DNA from: Inia geoffrensis
Taxonomy: Eukaryota; Chordata; Mammalia; Artiodactyla; Iniidae
Assembly: GCA_036417435.1 (NCBI GenBank)
Contig: CM070901.1
Coordinates: forward strand, 166,614,044-166,678,043
Length of the DNA stretch: 64,000 nucleotides
Reading direction: 5' to 3'
A program made the translations under genes and the position numbers. Positions 35,712 to 47,079 of this stretch are shown here, piece by piece (position 1 is the first letter of the stretch; each line of letters opens with the position of its first letter). The notes under the pieces were generated by a model, which saw only the letters and a list, made by a program, of their open reading frames with translations, was not told where the DNA came from and searched no databases.

Positions 35712-36170
35712 AGCTGTCTCTAAAACTGTGATCTAGGGGACCCTTTCATCAGATGGTCCATGAGGTCAAAACCATTCGCATAATACTGACATCATTTACC
35801 TTTTTCACTCTCATTCTCTCATGCCTGTATAGTGGAGTTTCCCATAGGCTACTTGATGTGTGTCATCACAAGGTAATATATACAGAAGCAGATATGAGAA
35901 TCTGTCTTCTGTTAAGGCAGACATTAGATAGGTACAAAAATATAAAACAATGCCACTCTTCTCACTAATTTTGTTTTGGAAAATACAGATATTTTTAATT
36001 CTTAAAAAATTTTGTGAAAACAATGAGTTCATGATTGTTTTACTTAAATGAATTAGTAAATATTTTAAATTTCTCAGTTTTAATTTCTAATATAGTAAAA
36101 TCAATAATAACTGAAAGCTCTTTGAGGTCCTCAATAATTTAAGTGTATAAACGGGTCCTGGGACCAAAAA
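35712..36170. mobile_element. hAT-Charlie-like DNA transposon fossil
   Basis: 'ggaccctttcatcagatggtccatgaggtcaaaaccatt' and the distal 'gggtcctgggaccaaaaagtt' are phrases of non-autonomous hAT elements. I cannot fix the exact family or strand by eye. Confidence 0.55.
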
Positions 36171-37452
36171 GTTCATTTACAGGAAACACAAGGAGTTACA
36201 GAACAAAGTTAAATGATACCACAAGGAAGCAACCAGCCAACTCCAGAATTTGGGGCAGTCTACAGTTCAACTAATTAGATTTCTACCAGTCAATGGCATG
36301 GGGACAAAAAGCCACAAATGGGAGTTTGAAGGGATTGTTGTGGATTAAGAAAAATTTAAGAGACATAACAACCAAATATGAGTAGAATTCATTTGAATCC
36401 TAATTTGAACAAACCAGCCAAAGATAAGATATTTTGGAGACAACTAGGGAAACTGGATTGTATACTGGGAACTAGATGTTATAATGGCATTGTGGATAGT
36501 TAAGGACCTGTCATTATTGTTTGGAGATTTACACTGAAATCAGTAGAGGTGAAATGACAGGATTCCTGATGTGCTTTAAAATATTTCTGGGAAAAAAAGA
36601 AAAGAAAGAACGAGAAGCAAAAAGGGGACAAAGCAACTGGCAGCAAAATCTTAACAGAACTGAAGTTATGGGGAAGTTTATTCTTTCTGTGTATATGTTT
36701 GAATACTTTCATAATTAAAAAGATGAACTTAAACAAATATTATAATATAATATATTGCTTCAAAGAACTTTTCCCCCTACTATAGACCTTCCTTCCTTCC
36801 ATCCTTACCACAAATGCATGGAATTTGAATAAATAAAGGATATCTTTAAGTGTATCATGAAGGTGAAATACTTTGTCATTAAAAAGATTTTTTAAAATAG
36901 AGTGTACCCTAAAATCTATACTCAGCCCAGATTTTCAATTATGGTCTTATTCATATCAATTTTCTCTCTTTCTACCTTTCTTTCCCTCCCATTGCCCTGC
37001 ACACACCCCCTTGTCTCTCTCTCAATTTAGGTTTGGAAAGTGCCTCATCTATTACTACATTCCAATCAAATACATAAAGACTTATTAATTATCCAATTAG
37101 TCCAAATGTTCTAACTCAGAGCCTCCCTCTACTCAAGTTCTAGAGCCTATCTCCTTCCCAAGCCAAAGAAAAATAAGACTATCTATCAACTGCTACAAAA
37201 ACTTAAGCTCCGAAAGAGAACTTTTTTAAGTCAAAATCTGATTTGATTTTCAACTCTTGATTCTTTTACTGAGCATTCCTTGGTTGAACAAGGTAAAGTT
37301 GAGCACAAAATGATTGGAATACATGAAACGTGAGTAAGTCTTCCAGATGCACATTTATTTAAATAGTGAGGTATGCCTATAAGGTTTCAGTAACTTTTAT
37401 AAGTATTCAGCTCCAAGTCAGAACTAATCCTGTTCTGTTTTTCATTTCACTG

Positions 37453-37579
37453 TTTTTCTCTCCCTGCCTCTGGCCATACCATGCGGCTTGTAGGATCTTA
37501 GTTCCCTGACCGGGGACTGAACCTGGGCCCTCAGCAAGGAAAGTGTGCAGTTCTAACCACTGGACTGCCAGGGAATTCC
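37453..37579 (-). mobile_element. Older tRNA-derived SINE, reverse orientation
   Basis: The reverse complement begins 'ggaattccctggcagtcc' and contains 'ggttcagtccccggtcagg'. The flanks share 'atttca(c/t)tg', a worn target duplication. Confidence 0.85.
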
Positions 37580-38329
37580 ATATTTCATTGGTTTCTTTTT
37601 GTTATTCCTTCTTACTCATCATCTTAACCACCTGTTCTTTGATCACTAAAGGGTCCAGCATGCCGAAGACCACAGTCATCTCTAATCTTCAAGTCACCCA
37701 CTCATGTTCTCACTCAGACTCACGTTTGTTCCCACTTATAATTTACTTCCTACTCAACTCAGGAAGACCTTGTACATAATCAAGAGTCTAGAAATCCTAA
37801 CAGTTTAGGGTTTATATATTTATTTTCAAATCCTAACACTTTGAGGTTTAAAAAGGTAGCACAAAGGTAAGCAAGAACAACAGTATCTCACCACAGCAAG
37901 TAGGGCTAATAAAACTCTATAAAGTACACAAGAGAAAGAGAATACACACATTTCCCATCAATGCCAGTGATGAATAAGAATGTTCTTTAATCTCATCATA
38001 CACAAACTGTGATCACCTGGAAGACACTTTTCTCATTCCAAAGTTATAAAATATATCCACCAACATTTTTATGACTAACAAACAGTCCATTAATGCCTAA
38101 ATATAAGGTAATAATTTTTTCATGAACAGGGTGGATTTAGGTAAGGGAGAAGAAAGAAATCAATGCTTTAAAATAACCCATAAGGGAGGGCAGCAAAATA
38201 AATAGCAGCTATTACTTCTACAATAAATTATGACAGCTTTCAAGATCTCAAAACAAAAATATTTATTAGAGGAGGGATAAAGTTAGCATGGTAGAGAAGA
38301 AAGAAGCAAAGACCGAATAAAAAAGGACC

Positions 38330-38510
38330 TGGTTAAAGTCCCAAATTGAACAGTTCTGCCATTCACCAGCTATGTGACTACGTAAATCACAACCTCTTTG
38401 GGTCTAGATTTCCTCATTTGTACCATGGATATAAAACTGGCTCTGCCTGTAAAGATCAAATGAAATAATGGGTGTGACAGTGAACTAAACTTTATACAAG
38501 TGATGAAATT
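38330..38510 (+). repeat. MIR SINE fossil
   Basis: 'ttcaccagctatgtgactacgtaaatcac', 'tctagatttcctcatttg' and 'gatcaaatgaaataatggg' match the MIR order. Confidence 0.8.
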
Positions 38511-39222
38511 GCAGTTTTAAACTCTATTTGAGTCTGATGGTTCAAAACTGGTTATCTAGCATTAACTGGTAATAAGAAATCTGATTAATATAGAGGTATG
38601 TAAGTAAGTGAAACCAGGCATATGTTTACCAATTTTCCTTAATATTAATGACTAGTGAAGAGTCTTTCTTGTTTCTGCTAAAACGCTATAAAGATTTTTT
38701 TTTTATAGATGATAAAACTATTTTCAGGATTAACTGTTGAGATAAAGCACAATCATGTTAGGTCCTTACTCCAAGTGAAAGTAAATTTGAGAAGAAACTT
38801 TAATGCCCCTAACAGATCAGTAGACGTCAAATAAACGGACAAGTTGTATGCATTGAAGTGACTCACTTAGAAGTTGTTATCAAGTCAGCAACCAGATAGA
38901 ATCTAAGATTCTTCAACTTCAAGTCCTCACTGGCACTCTAAGGTCTCAGGTGTTTCATCTGACCCACAAAGGCTCATTTTTACAGATGCTTAACAGAAAC
39001 TTAACATTTCAAGAACCGCAGTGTGAGAAAAATGAAACTGAATAAGCAATGGCTAAAATTCTCAGGGCATCTTTGGTTTTTTCATAAAAGGTCTTCAATA
39101 AATATTCAAGAATTCATTCAAATTCATTCAAATGTTTCCCTTAAGTGATATCTAGGAAAAACAAAATGCATAAAATTCATGCCTTGAGATGAGAGCATGA
39201 ATATTCTCCAATATTTGGGGGG

Positions 39223-39407
39223 CTTTTTATTTTCACCATTACTTACCAGAGTAAGTTTGTTTCTAGAGGAAGAAAAGGAAATATATAAAGAGAAAAAACG
39301 AGGGGGGACCTTCAAGATGGCAGAGGAGTGAGACGTGGAGATCACCTTCCTCCCCACAAATACATCAAAAATACTTCTACAAGTGGAAAAACTCCTAAAG
39401 AACACCT
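39223..39407 (+). repeat. Inverted repeat, left arm (source)
   Basis: This 185-bp arm holds 77 bp of CLIC4 intron DNA (39223-39299) and the first 108 bp of the L1 5' UTR. Its reverse complement recurs at 40790-40974 with three mismatches by my count. Confidence 0.95.
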
Positions 39408-41428
39408 ACTGAACGCTAGCAGAAGACCTCGGACTTCCCAAAAGGCAAGAAAATACCCACGTACCTGGGTAGGGCAAAAAAAAAGAAAAAACAGAGACAA
39501 AAGACTAGGGATGGGACCTGCACCTCTGGGACGGAACTGTGAAGGACGAAAACTCTCCACACACTAGGAAGTCCCTTCACTGGTGGAAACAAGGGGTAGG
39601 CGGTGGGGAAGCTTTGAAGCCACGGAGGAGAGCACAGCAACAGAGGTGCAGAGGGCAAAGCAGAGAGATTCCCGCACAGAGGATCGGTGCCAACCAGCTC
39701 TCACCAGCCTGAGAGGCTTGTCTGCTCACCCGCCGGGGCGGGCGGGGGCTGGGAGCTGAGGCTCGGGCTTCGGAGGTCAGATCCCAGGAAGAGGACTGGG
39801 GTTGGCTGTGTGAACACAGCCTGAAGGGGGCTAGTGTGCCACAGCTAGCCGGAAGGGAGTCCGGGAAAAACTCTGGACCTGCTGAAGAGGCAAGAGACCA
39901 TTGTTTCGGGGTGCGCAAGGAGAAGGGATTCCTTTCCCGTGTGCCCACAGTAGGCAGAGCACCCCCTAAGTGAGCTCCAGAGACAGGCGCGAGCCATGGC
40001 TATCAGCTCAGACCCCTGAGACGGGCATGAAACGCTAAGGCTGCTGCCACTGCCACCAAGAATCCTGTGTGCAAGCACAGGTCACTATCCACACCACAGC
40101 CCCCGGAGCCTGTGCAGCACGCCACTGCCAGGGTCCCGTGATCCAGGAACAACTTCCCTGGGAGAACACACGGTGCCTCGGCCTGTTGCAACATCACGCC
40201 AGCCTCTGCCGCCACAGGCTCGCCGTGCATTCCAATTATGACTACCGTACCCCTCCCTCTCCCTGGCATGAGTGAGCCAGAGCCCCCTAATAAGCCGCTG
40301 CTTTAACCCTCTCCTGTCTGGGCAGGGAACAGATGCCTGAGGGCAACCTACATGCAGAGGCGGGGCCAAAACCAAAGCTGAACCCCAGGAGCTGGGCAAA
40401 CAAAGAAGAGAAAGGGAAATTTCTCCGTGCAGCCTCAGAAGCCCCGGATTAAATCCCCACAGTCAACCTGAGGTACCCTGCATCTGTGGAATACCTGAAT
40501 GGACAACGAATCGTCCCAAAATTGAGGCAGTGGACTTTAGGAGCGACTGTAGACTTGGGGTTTGCTGTCTGTGACTGATTTGTTTCTGATATTTATGTTT
40601 ATCTTAGTTTAGTTTTTAGCACTTGTTATCATTGGTGTATTTGTTTACTGGTTTGGTAGCTCTCTTTTTTTTTAATTATTTTTTTTATGTTAATAATTTA
40701 TTTTTCTTTCTTTTTTTCTCCCTTTTCTTCTGAGCTGTGTGGCTGACAGGGTCTTGGTGCTCCGGCCTGGTATCAGGCCTGAGCCTCTGAGGTGTTTTTT
40801 AGGAGTTTTTCCACTTGTAGAAGTATTTTTGATGTATTTGTGGGGAGGAAGGTGATCTCCACGTCTCACTCCTCTGCCATCTTGAAGGTTCCCCCTCGTT
40901 TTTTCTCTTTATATATTTCCTTTTCTTCATCTAGAAACAAACTTACTCTGGTAAGTAATGGTGAAAATAAAAAGGTGTGAGAGCCGACTTCAGGAAACTG
41001 GACCAACAGAAACCTCCTGGTCCCACATAATATCAATCTTCGAGAGCTCTCCCAGAGATCTCCATCTCAATGCTAAGACGCAGCTCCACCCAACGGCCAG
41101 CAAGCTCCAGTGCTGGACACCCCATGCCAAACAACTAGTAAGACAGGAACACAACCCCACCCATTAGCAGAGAGGCTGCCTAAAATCATACTAAGTTAAC
41201 AGACACCTCAACAGCAGATACAGCCCTGCCCACCAGAGAGATAAGATCTAGCCCCACCCAACAGAACACAGGCACCAGTTCCCTCCACCAGGAAGCCTAC
41301 ACAAGCCACTGAAACAACCTCACCAACTGGGGGCAGACACCAAAACCAACAGGAACTACAAACCTGCAGCCTGAGAAAAGGAGACCCCCAAACAGAGTAA
41401 GTTAAACAAAATAAGAAGCCAGAGAAAT
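39300..41428 (+). promoter_or_regulatory. L1 5' UTR promoter region, interrupted
   Basis: The region is CpG-rich (especially 39700-40300), as expected of the internal pol II promoter of L1. The inverted copy at 40790-40974 splits it. Because it faces away from CLIC4, any residual activity would give transcripts antisense to the gene. Confidence 0.7.
40790..40974 (-). repeat. Inverted repeat, right arm (inserted copy)
   Basis: This is the reverse complement of 39223-39407, 185 bp, about 98% identical. It includes host flank and one inverted copy of the L1 target duplication. It is bordered by 'aggtg' at 40790-40794 and again at 40973-40977. L1 5' UTR sequence continues on both sides, so it was pasted into the element. 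Confidence 0.95.
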
Positions 41429-42560
41429 ATGCAGCAGATGAAGGAGCAAGGTAAACACCCACCAGACCAAACAAATGAAGAGGAAATAGGCAGTCTACCC
41501 GAAAAAGAATTCAGAGTAATGATAGTAAAGATGATCCAAAATCTTGGAAATAGAATGGAGAAAATACAAGAAACGTTTAACAAGGACCTAGAAGAACTAA
41601 AGAGCAAACAAACAATGATGAACAACACAATAAATGAAATTAAAATATCTCTAGAAAGAATCAATAGCAGAATAACTGAGGCAAAAGAACAATAAGTGAC
41701 GTGGAAGATAAAATAGTGGAAATAACTACCGCAGAGCAGAATAAAGAAAAAAGAATGAAAAGAATTGAGGACAGTCTCAGAGACCTCTGGGATAACATTA
41801 AACGCACCAACATTCGAATTATAGGGGTCCCAGAAGAAGAGAAAAAGAAAGGGACTGAGAAAATATGTGAAGAGATTATAGTTGAAAACTTCCCTAATAT
41901 GGGAAAATAAATAGTCAATCAAGTCCAAGAAGCACAGAGAGTCCCATACAGGATAAATCCAAGGAGAAACATGCGAAGACACATATTAATCAAACTATCA
42001 AAAGTTAAATACAAAGAAAAAATATTGGGTTTCCCTGGTGGCACAGTGGTTGAGAGTCTGCCTGTTGATGCAGGGGACATGGGTTTGTGCCCTGGTCTGG
42101 GAGGATCCCACATGCCATGGAGCAACTGGGCCTGTGAGCCACAACTACTGAGCCTGCGCATCCGGAGCCTGTGCTCCGCAAGGAGAGGCCGCAATAGTGA
42201 GAGGCCTGCGCACCGCGATGAAGAGTGGCCCCTGCTCGCCTCAACTGGAGAAAGCCCTCGCACAGAAACGATGACTCAACACAGCCAAAAATAAATAAAT
42301 AAATTTTTAAAAAGAAAAAATATTAAAAGCAGCAAGGGAAAAGCAACAAATAACATACAAGGGAATTCCCATAAGGTTAATACATAATCTTTCAGCAGAA
42401 ACTCTATAAGCCAGAAGGGAGTGGCAGAACATATTTAAAGTGATGAAAGGGAAAAACCTACAACCAAGATTACTCTACCCAGCAAGGATCTCATTCAGAT
42501 TTGACAGAGAAATTAAAACCCTTACAGACAAGCAAAGCTTAAGAGAATTCAACATCACCA
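41429..42560 (+). pseudogene. L1 ORF1 remnant
   Basis: ORF1 encodes the RNA-binding, trimer-forming protein of L1 particles. The first open piece (from 41429, 88 codons) holds the coiled-coil region with many N, E, K and I residues. A frame change follows at about 41693, then an RNA-recognition piece with the motif NIRIIGVPEEE, and a stop at 41908-41910. A CHR SINE (42027-42310) splits the C-terminal part. At least three independent breaks make it non-functional. Confidence 0.85.
42027..42310 (+). mobile_element. CHR SINE in L1 ORF1
   Basis: An intermediate-length CHR SINE ending 'cacagccaaaaataaataaa' is flanked by a perfect 14-bp duplication 'aaagaaaaaatatt' (42013-42026 and 42311-42324). 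It is younger than the L1 it sits in. Confidence 0.93.
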
Positions 42561-42656
42561 AACTAGCTTTACAATAAATGCTGAAGGAACTTCTCTAGGC
42601 AGGAAACACAAGAGGAGAAAAAGACCTCCAAAAACAAACCCCAAACAATTAAGAAA

Positions 42657-45600
42657 ATGGTAATAGGAACATACATATCAATAATTACCTTAAATGTAAA
42701 TGGATTAAATGCTCCAACCAAAAGACACAGACTGGCTGAATGGATACAAAAACAAGACCTGTATATATGCTGTCTACAAGAGACCCACTTCAGACCTAGG
42801 GACACATACAGACTGAAAGTGAGGGGATGGAAAAAGATATTCCATGCAAATGGAAATCAAAAGAAAGCTGGAGTAGCAATTCTCGTATCAGACAAAGTAG
42901 ACTTTAAAATAAAGACTACTATAAGGGATCCATCCAAGAAGAAGATTGCAAATATTTATGCACCCAACATATAGGAGCACCTCAATACATAAGGCAAATG
43001 CTAACAGCCATAAAAGGGGAAATCAACAGCAACACAATAATAGTAGGGGACTTTAACACCCCACTTTCACCAATGGACAGATCATCCAAAATGAAAATAA
43101 GGATACACAACCTTTAAATGACACATTAGACAAGATGGACTTAACTGATATTTATAGGACACTCCATCCAAAAACAACAGAATATACTTTCTTCTCAAGT
43201 GCTCATGGAACATTCTCCAGAATAGATCATATCTTGGGTCACAAATCAAGCCTTGGTAAATTTAACAAAATTGAAATCATATCAAGTATCTTTTCCGACC
43301 ACAACGCTATGAGACTAGGTATCAGTTACAGGAAAAAAACTGTAAAAAATTCAAACACATGGAGGCTAAACAATACACTACTAAATAACCAGGAGATCAC
43401 TGAAGAAATCAAAGAGGAAATCAAAAAATACCTAGAAACAAATGACGATGAAAACATGACGACCCAAAACCTATGGGATGCAGCAAAAGCAGTTCTAAGA
43501 GGGACGTTTATAGCAATACAATCCTACCTCAAAAAACAAGAAACATCTCAAATAAACAACCTAACCTTACACCGAAAGCAATTAGAGAAAGAAGGACAAA
43601 AAAACCCCAAAGTTAGCAGAAGGAAAGAAATCATAAAGATCAAATCAGAAATAAATGAAAAAGAAATGAAGGAAACAACATCAAATATCAATAAAACTAA
43701 AAGCTGGTTCTTTGAGAAGATAAACAAAATTGATAAACCATTAGCCAGACTCATCCAGAAAAAAAGGGAGAAGACTCAAATGAACTCAATTAGAAATGAA
43801 AAAGAAGTAACAGCTGATGCTGCAGAAATACAAAGGATCGTGAGAGATTACTACAAGCAACTATGTGCCAATAAAATGGACAACCTGGAAGAAATGGACA
43901 AATTCTTAGAAATGCACAAGCTTCTGAGACTGAACCAGGAAGAAACAGAAAATATAAACAGACCAATCACAAGCAGTGAAATTGAAACTGTGATTAAAAA
44001 TCTTCCAACAAACAAAAGCCCAGGACCAGACGGCTTCACAGGAGAATTCTATCAAACATTTAGAGAAGAGCTAACACCTATCCTTCTCAAACTCTTCCAA
44101 AATATATAGCAGAGGGAAGAACACTCCCAAACTTATTCTATGAGGCCACCATCACCCTGATACCAAAACCAGACAAAGAGGTCACAAAAAAAGAAAACTA
44201 GAGGCCAATATCGCTGATGAACATAGATGCAAAAATCCTCAACAAAATACTAGCAAACAGAATCCAACAGCACATTAAAAGGATTATACACCACGATCAA
44301 GTGGGGTTTATCCTAGGAATGCAAGGACGCTTCAATATACACAAATCAATCAATGTGATACACCATATTAACAAATTGAAGGATAAAAACCATATGATAA
44401 TCTCAACAGATGCAGAAAAAGCTTTCAGCAAAATTCAACACCCATTTATGATAAAAACTCTCCAGAAAGTGGGCATAGAGGGAAGCTACCTCAACATAAT
44501 ACAGGCCATATATGACAAACCCGCAGCCAACATCATTCTCAATGGTGAAAAACTGAAACCATTTCTGCTAAGATTACGAACAAGACAAGGTTGCCTACTC
44601 TCACCACTATTATTCAACATAGTTTTGGAAGTTTTAGCCACAGCAGTCAGAGAAGAAAAAGAAATAAAAGGAAACCAAATCCAAAAAGAAGAATGAAAAC
44701 TGTCACTGTTTGCAGATGACATGATACTATACACATAGAAACCTAAAGATGCTACCAGAAAACTACTAGAGCTAATCAATGAATCTGCTAAAGTAGCAAG
44801 ATACAAAATTAATGCACAGAAATCTCTTGCATTCCTATACACTGACAACGAAAAATCTAGAAGAGAAATTAAGGAAACACTCCCATTTACCATTGCAACA
44901 AAAAGAATAAAATACCTAGGGATAAACCTACCTAAGGAGACAAAAGACCTGTATGCAGAAAACTATAAGACACTGATGAAAGAAATTAAAGATGATACAA
45001 ACAGATGGAGAGATATACCATGTTCTTGGACTGGAAGAATCAACATTATGAAAATGACTATACTACGAAAAGCAATCTACAGATTCAATGCAATCCCTAT
45101 CAAACTAGCAATGGCATTTTTCACAGAACTAGAACAAAAAACTTCGCAATTTGTATGGAAACACAAAAGACCCCGAATAGCCAAAGCAATCTTGAGAAAG
45201 AAAAACAGAGCTGGAGGCATCAGGCTCCCTGACTTCAGACTATACTACAAAGCTACAGTAATCAAGACTATATGGTGCTGACACAAAAACAGAAATACAA
45301 ATCAATGGAATAAGATAGAAAGCCCAGACATAAACCCACACACATATGGTCACCTTACTTTTGATAAAGGAGGCAAGACTATACAATGGAGAAAAGACAG
45401 CCTCTTCAATAAGTGGGTTGAGAAAACTGGACAGCTACTTGTGAAAGAATGAAATTAGAACACTCCTTAACACTATACACAAAAATAAACTCAAAATGGG
45501 TTAAAGACCTAAATGTAAGGCCAGACACTACCAAACTCTTAGAGGAAAACATAGGCAGAACACTCTATGACATAAATCACAGCAAAATCGTTTTTGACCC

Positions 45601-46628
45601 ACCTCCTAGAGAAATGGAAATAAAAACAAAACTAAACAAATGGGACCTAATGACACTTAAAAGATTTTGCACAGCAAAGGAAACCAGAAACAAGACGAAA
45701 ATAGGAGAAAATATTCGCAAACGAAACAACTGACAAAGGATTAATCTCCAAAATATATAAACAGCTCATGCAGCTCAATTTCAAAAAAACAAACAACCCA
45801 ATCCAAAAATGGGCAGAAGACCTAAACAGACATTTCTCTGTCGAAGATATACAGATTGCCAACAAACACATGAAAGGATGTTCAACATCACTAATCATTA
45901 GAGAAATGCAAATCAAAACTACAATGATGGGGCTTCTCTGGTGGTGCAATGGTTGAGAGTCCGCCTGCCGATGTAGGGGACACGGGTTCGTGCCCCGGTC
46001 TGGGAAGATCCCACATGCTGCAGAGCGGCTGGGCCCGTGAGCCATGGCCACCGAGCCTGCGTGTCCAGGGCCTGTGCTCCGCAACGGGAGAGGCCACAAC
46101 AGTGAGAGGCTCGGGTACCACAAAAAAAAAAAAAAAACTACAATGAAGTATCACCTTACACTGGTCAGAATGGCCATCATCAAAAAATCTATAAACAATA
46201 AATGCTGGAGAGGGTGTGGAGGAAAGAGAACCCTCTTGCACTGTTGGTGGAAATGTAAATTTACACAGCCACTATGGAGAACAGTATGGAGGTTCCTTAA
46301 AAAACTAAAAATAGAGCTACCACATGACCCAGCAATCCCACTACTGGGCATATACCCTGAGAAAACCATAATTCAAAAAGAGTCATGTACCACAATGTTC
46401 ACTGCAGCACTATTTACAACAGCCAAGGCATGGAAGCAACCTAAATGTCTATCAAGAGATGAATGGATAAAGAAGATGTGGCACATATATACAATGGAAT
46501 ATTACTCAGCCATAAAAAGAAACAAAATTGAGTTATTTGTAGTGAGGTGGATGGACCTAGAGTCTGTCATGCAGAGTGAAGTAAATCAGAAAGAGAAAAA
46601 CAGATACTGTGTGCTAACACATATATAG
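42657..46628 (+). pseudogene. L1 ORF2 remnant, endonuclease and RT
   Basis: ORF2 is the endonuclease and reverse transcriptase of L1. The endonuclease start TLNVNGLNAP and the CCLQETHF motif are visible from 42685. A frameshift at about 42972 ('aacatatagg') breaks the domain, which resumes at about 43135 with the motif SDHNAM. The RT region (about 43950-44700) keeps [14 protein letters not shown] and [13 protein letters not shown]. An in-frame stop at 44694-44696 lies just before the catalytic box FADDM (44709-44723). Further frame changes occur between 44110 and 44217, at about 45280 and about 45450, and a SINE sits at 45928-46133. The C-terminal part ends at a stop near 46626. It cannot make an active enzyme. 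Confidence 0.9.
45928..46133 (+). mobile_element. CHR SINE, short subtype, in L1 ORF2
   Basis: A short GC-rich SINE lies between two copies of 'aaaactacaatga' (45915-45927 and 46134-46146), interrupting the ORF2 C-terminal region. Confidence 0.93.
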
Positions 46629-47063
46629 GGAATCTAAAAAAGGAAAAAAAATGGTTCTGATGAACCTAGGGGCAAGGCAGGACAGGAATAAAGACACAGA
46701 TGTAGAGAATGGACTTGAGGACATGGGGAGGGGCAAGGGTAAGCTGGGATGAAGTGAGAGAGTAGCATTGACATATATACACTACCAAATGTAAAACAGA
46801 TAGCTAGTGGGAAGCAGCTGCATAGCACAGGGAGATCAGCTCAGTGCTTTGTGGCCACCTAGAGGGGTGGGATAGGGAGGGTGGGAGGGAGACGCAAGAG
46901 GGAGGGGATATGGGGATATATGTATACATATAGCTGATTCACTTTGTTATACAGCAGAAGCTAACACAACATTGTAAAGCAACTATACTCCAATGAAGAT
47001 GTTTAAAATTTTTTTTTAATTTTAAAAAAATTAAAAAACTGGATGGTGAATACTCATTAAAAA
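46629..47063 (+). other. L1 3' UTR and tail
   Basis: The 3' UTR includes the G-rich polypurine stretch 'gggagggtgggagggagac' (46875-46893) common to L1 3' UTRs and ends 'caactatactccaatgaag'. An A/T-rich tract (47008-47038), then 'ctggatggtgaatactcatt' and more A lead to the target duplication. Confidence 0.85.
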
Positions 47064-47079
47064 AAAGAGAAAAAACTAA

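Larger units (their letters stand above)
39300..47063 (+). mobile_element. Full-length decayed cetacean L1
   Basis: One L1 runs on the plus strand, opposite to CLIC4, from a 5' UTR start ('gaggggggaccttcaagatgg') to a 3' UTR ending 'actccaatgaagatgttt'. The 13-bp duplication 'aaagagaaaaaac' flanks it at 39287-39299 and 47064-47076. Its parts are 5' UTR 39300-41428, ORF1 remnant 41429-42560, ORF2 remnant 42657-46628, and 3' UTR with tail to 47063. CHR SINEs at 42027-42310 and 45928-46133 landed in it later, and an inverted fold-back segment (40790-40974) interrupts the 5' UTR. About 55 bases follow the first A-rich tract before the duplication ('ctggatggtgaatactcatt'), so it may carry a short transduced tail. 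All frames are broken, so it is inactive. Confidence 0.93.

Noticed and set aside
39328..40980. Identical predicted peptides at both ends of the L1 5' UTR as a duplicated gene
   Set aside because: The peptides are translations of the two arms of the inverted repeat, and L1 5' UTR plus intron flank is not coding.
43135..44109. 324-codon frame as a host gene
   Set aside because: Motifs such as SDHNAM and [14 protein letters not shown] identify it as a piece of L1 ORF2 with breaks on both sides.
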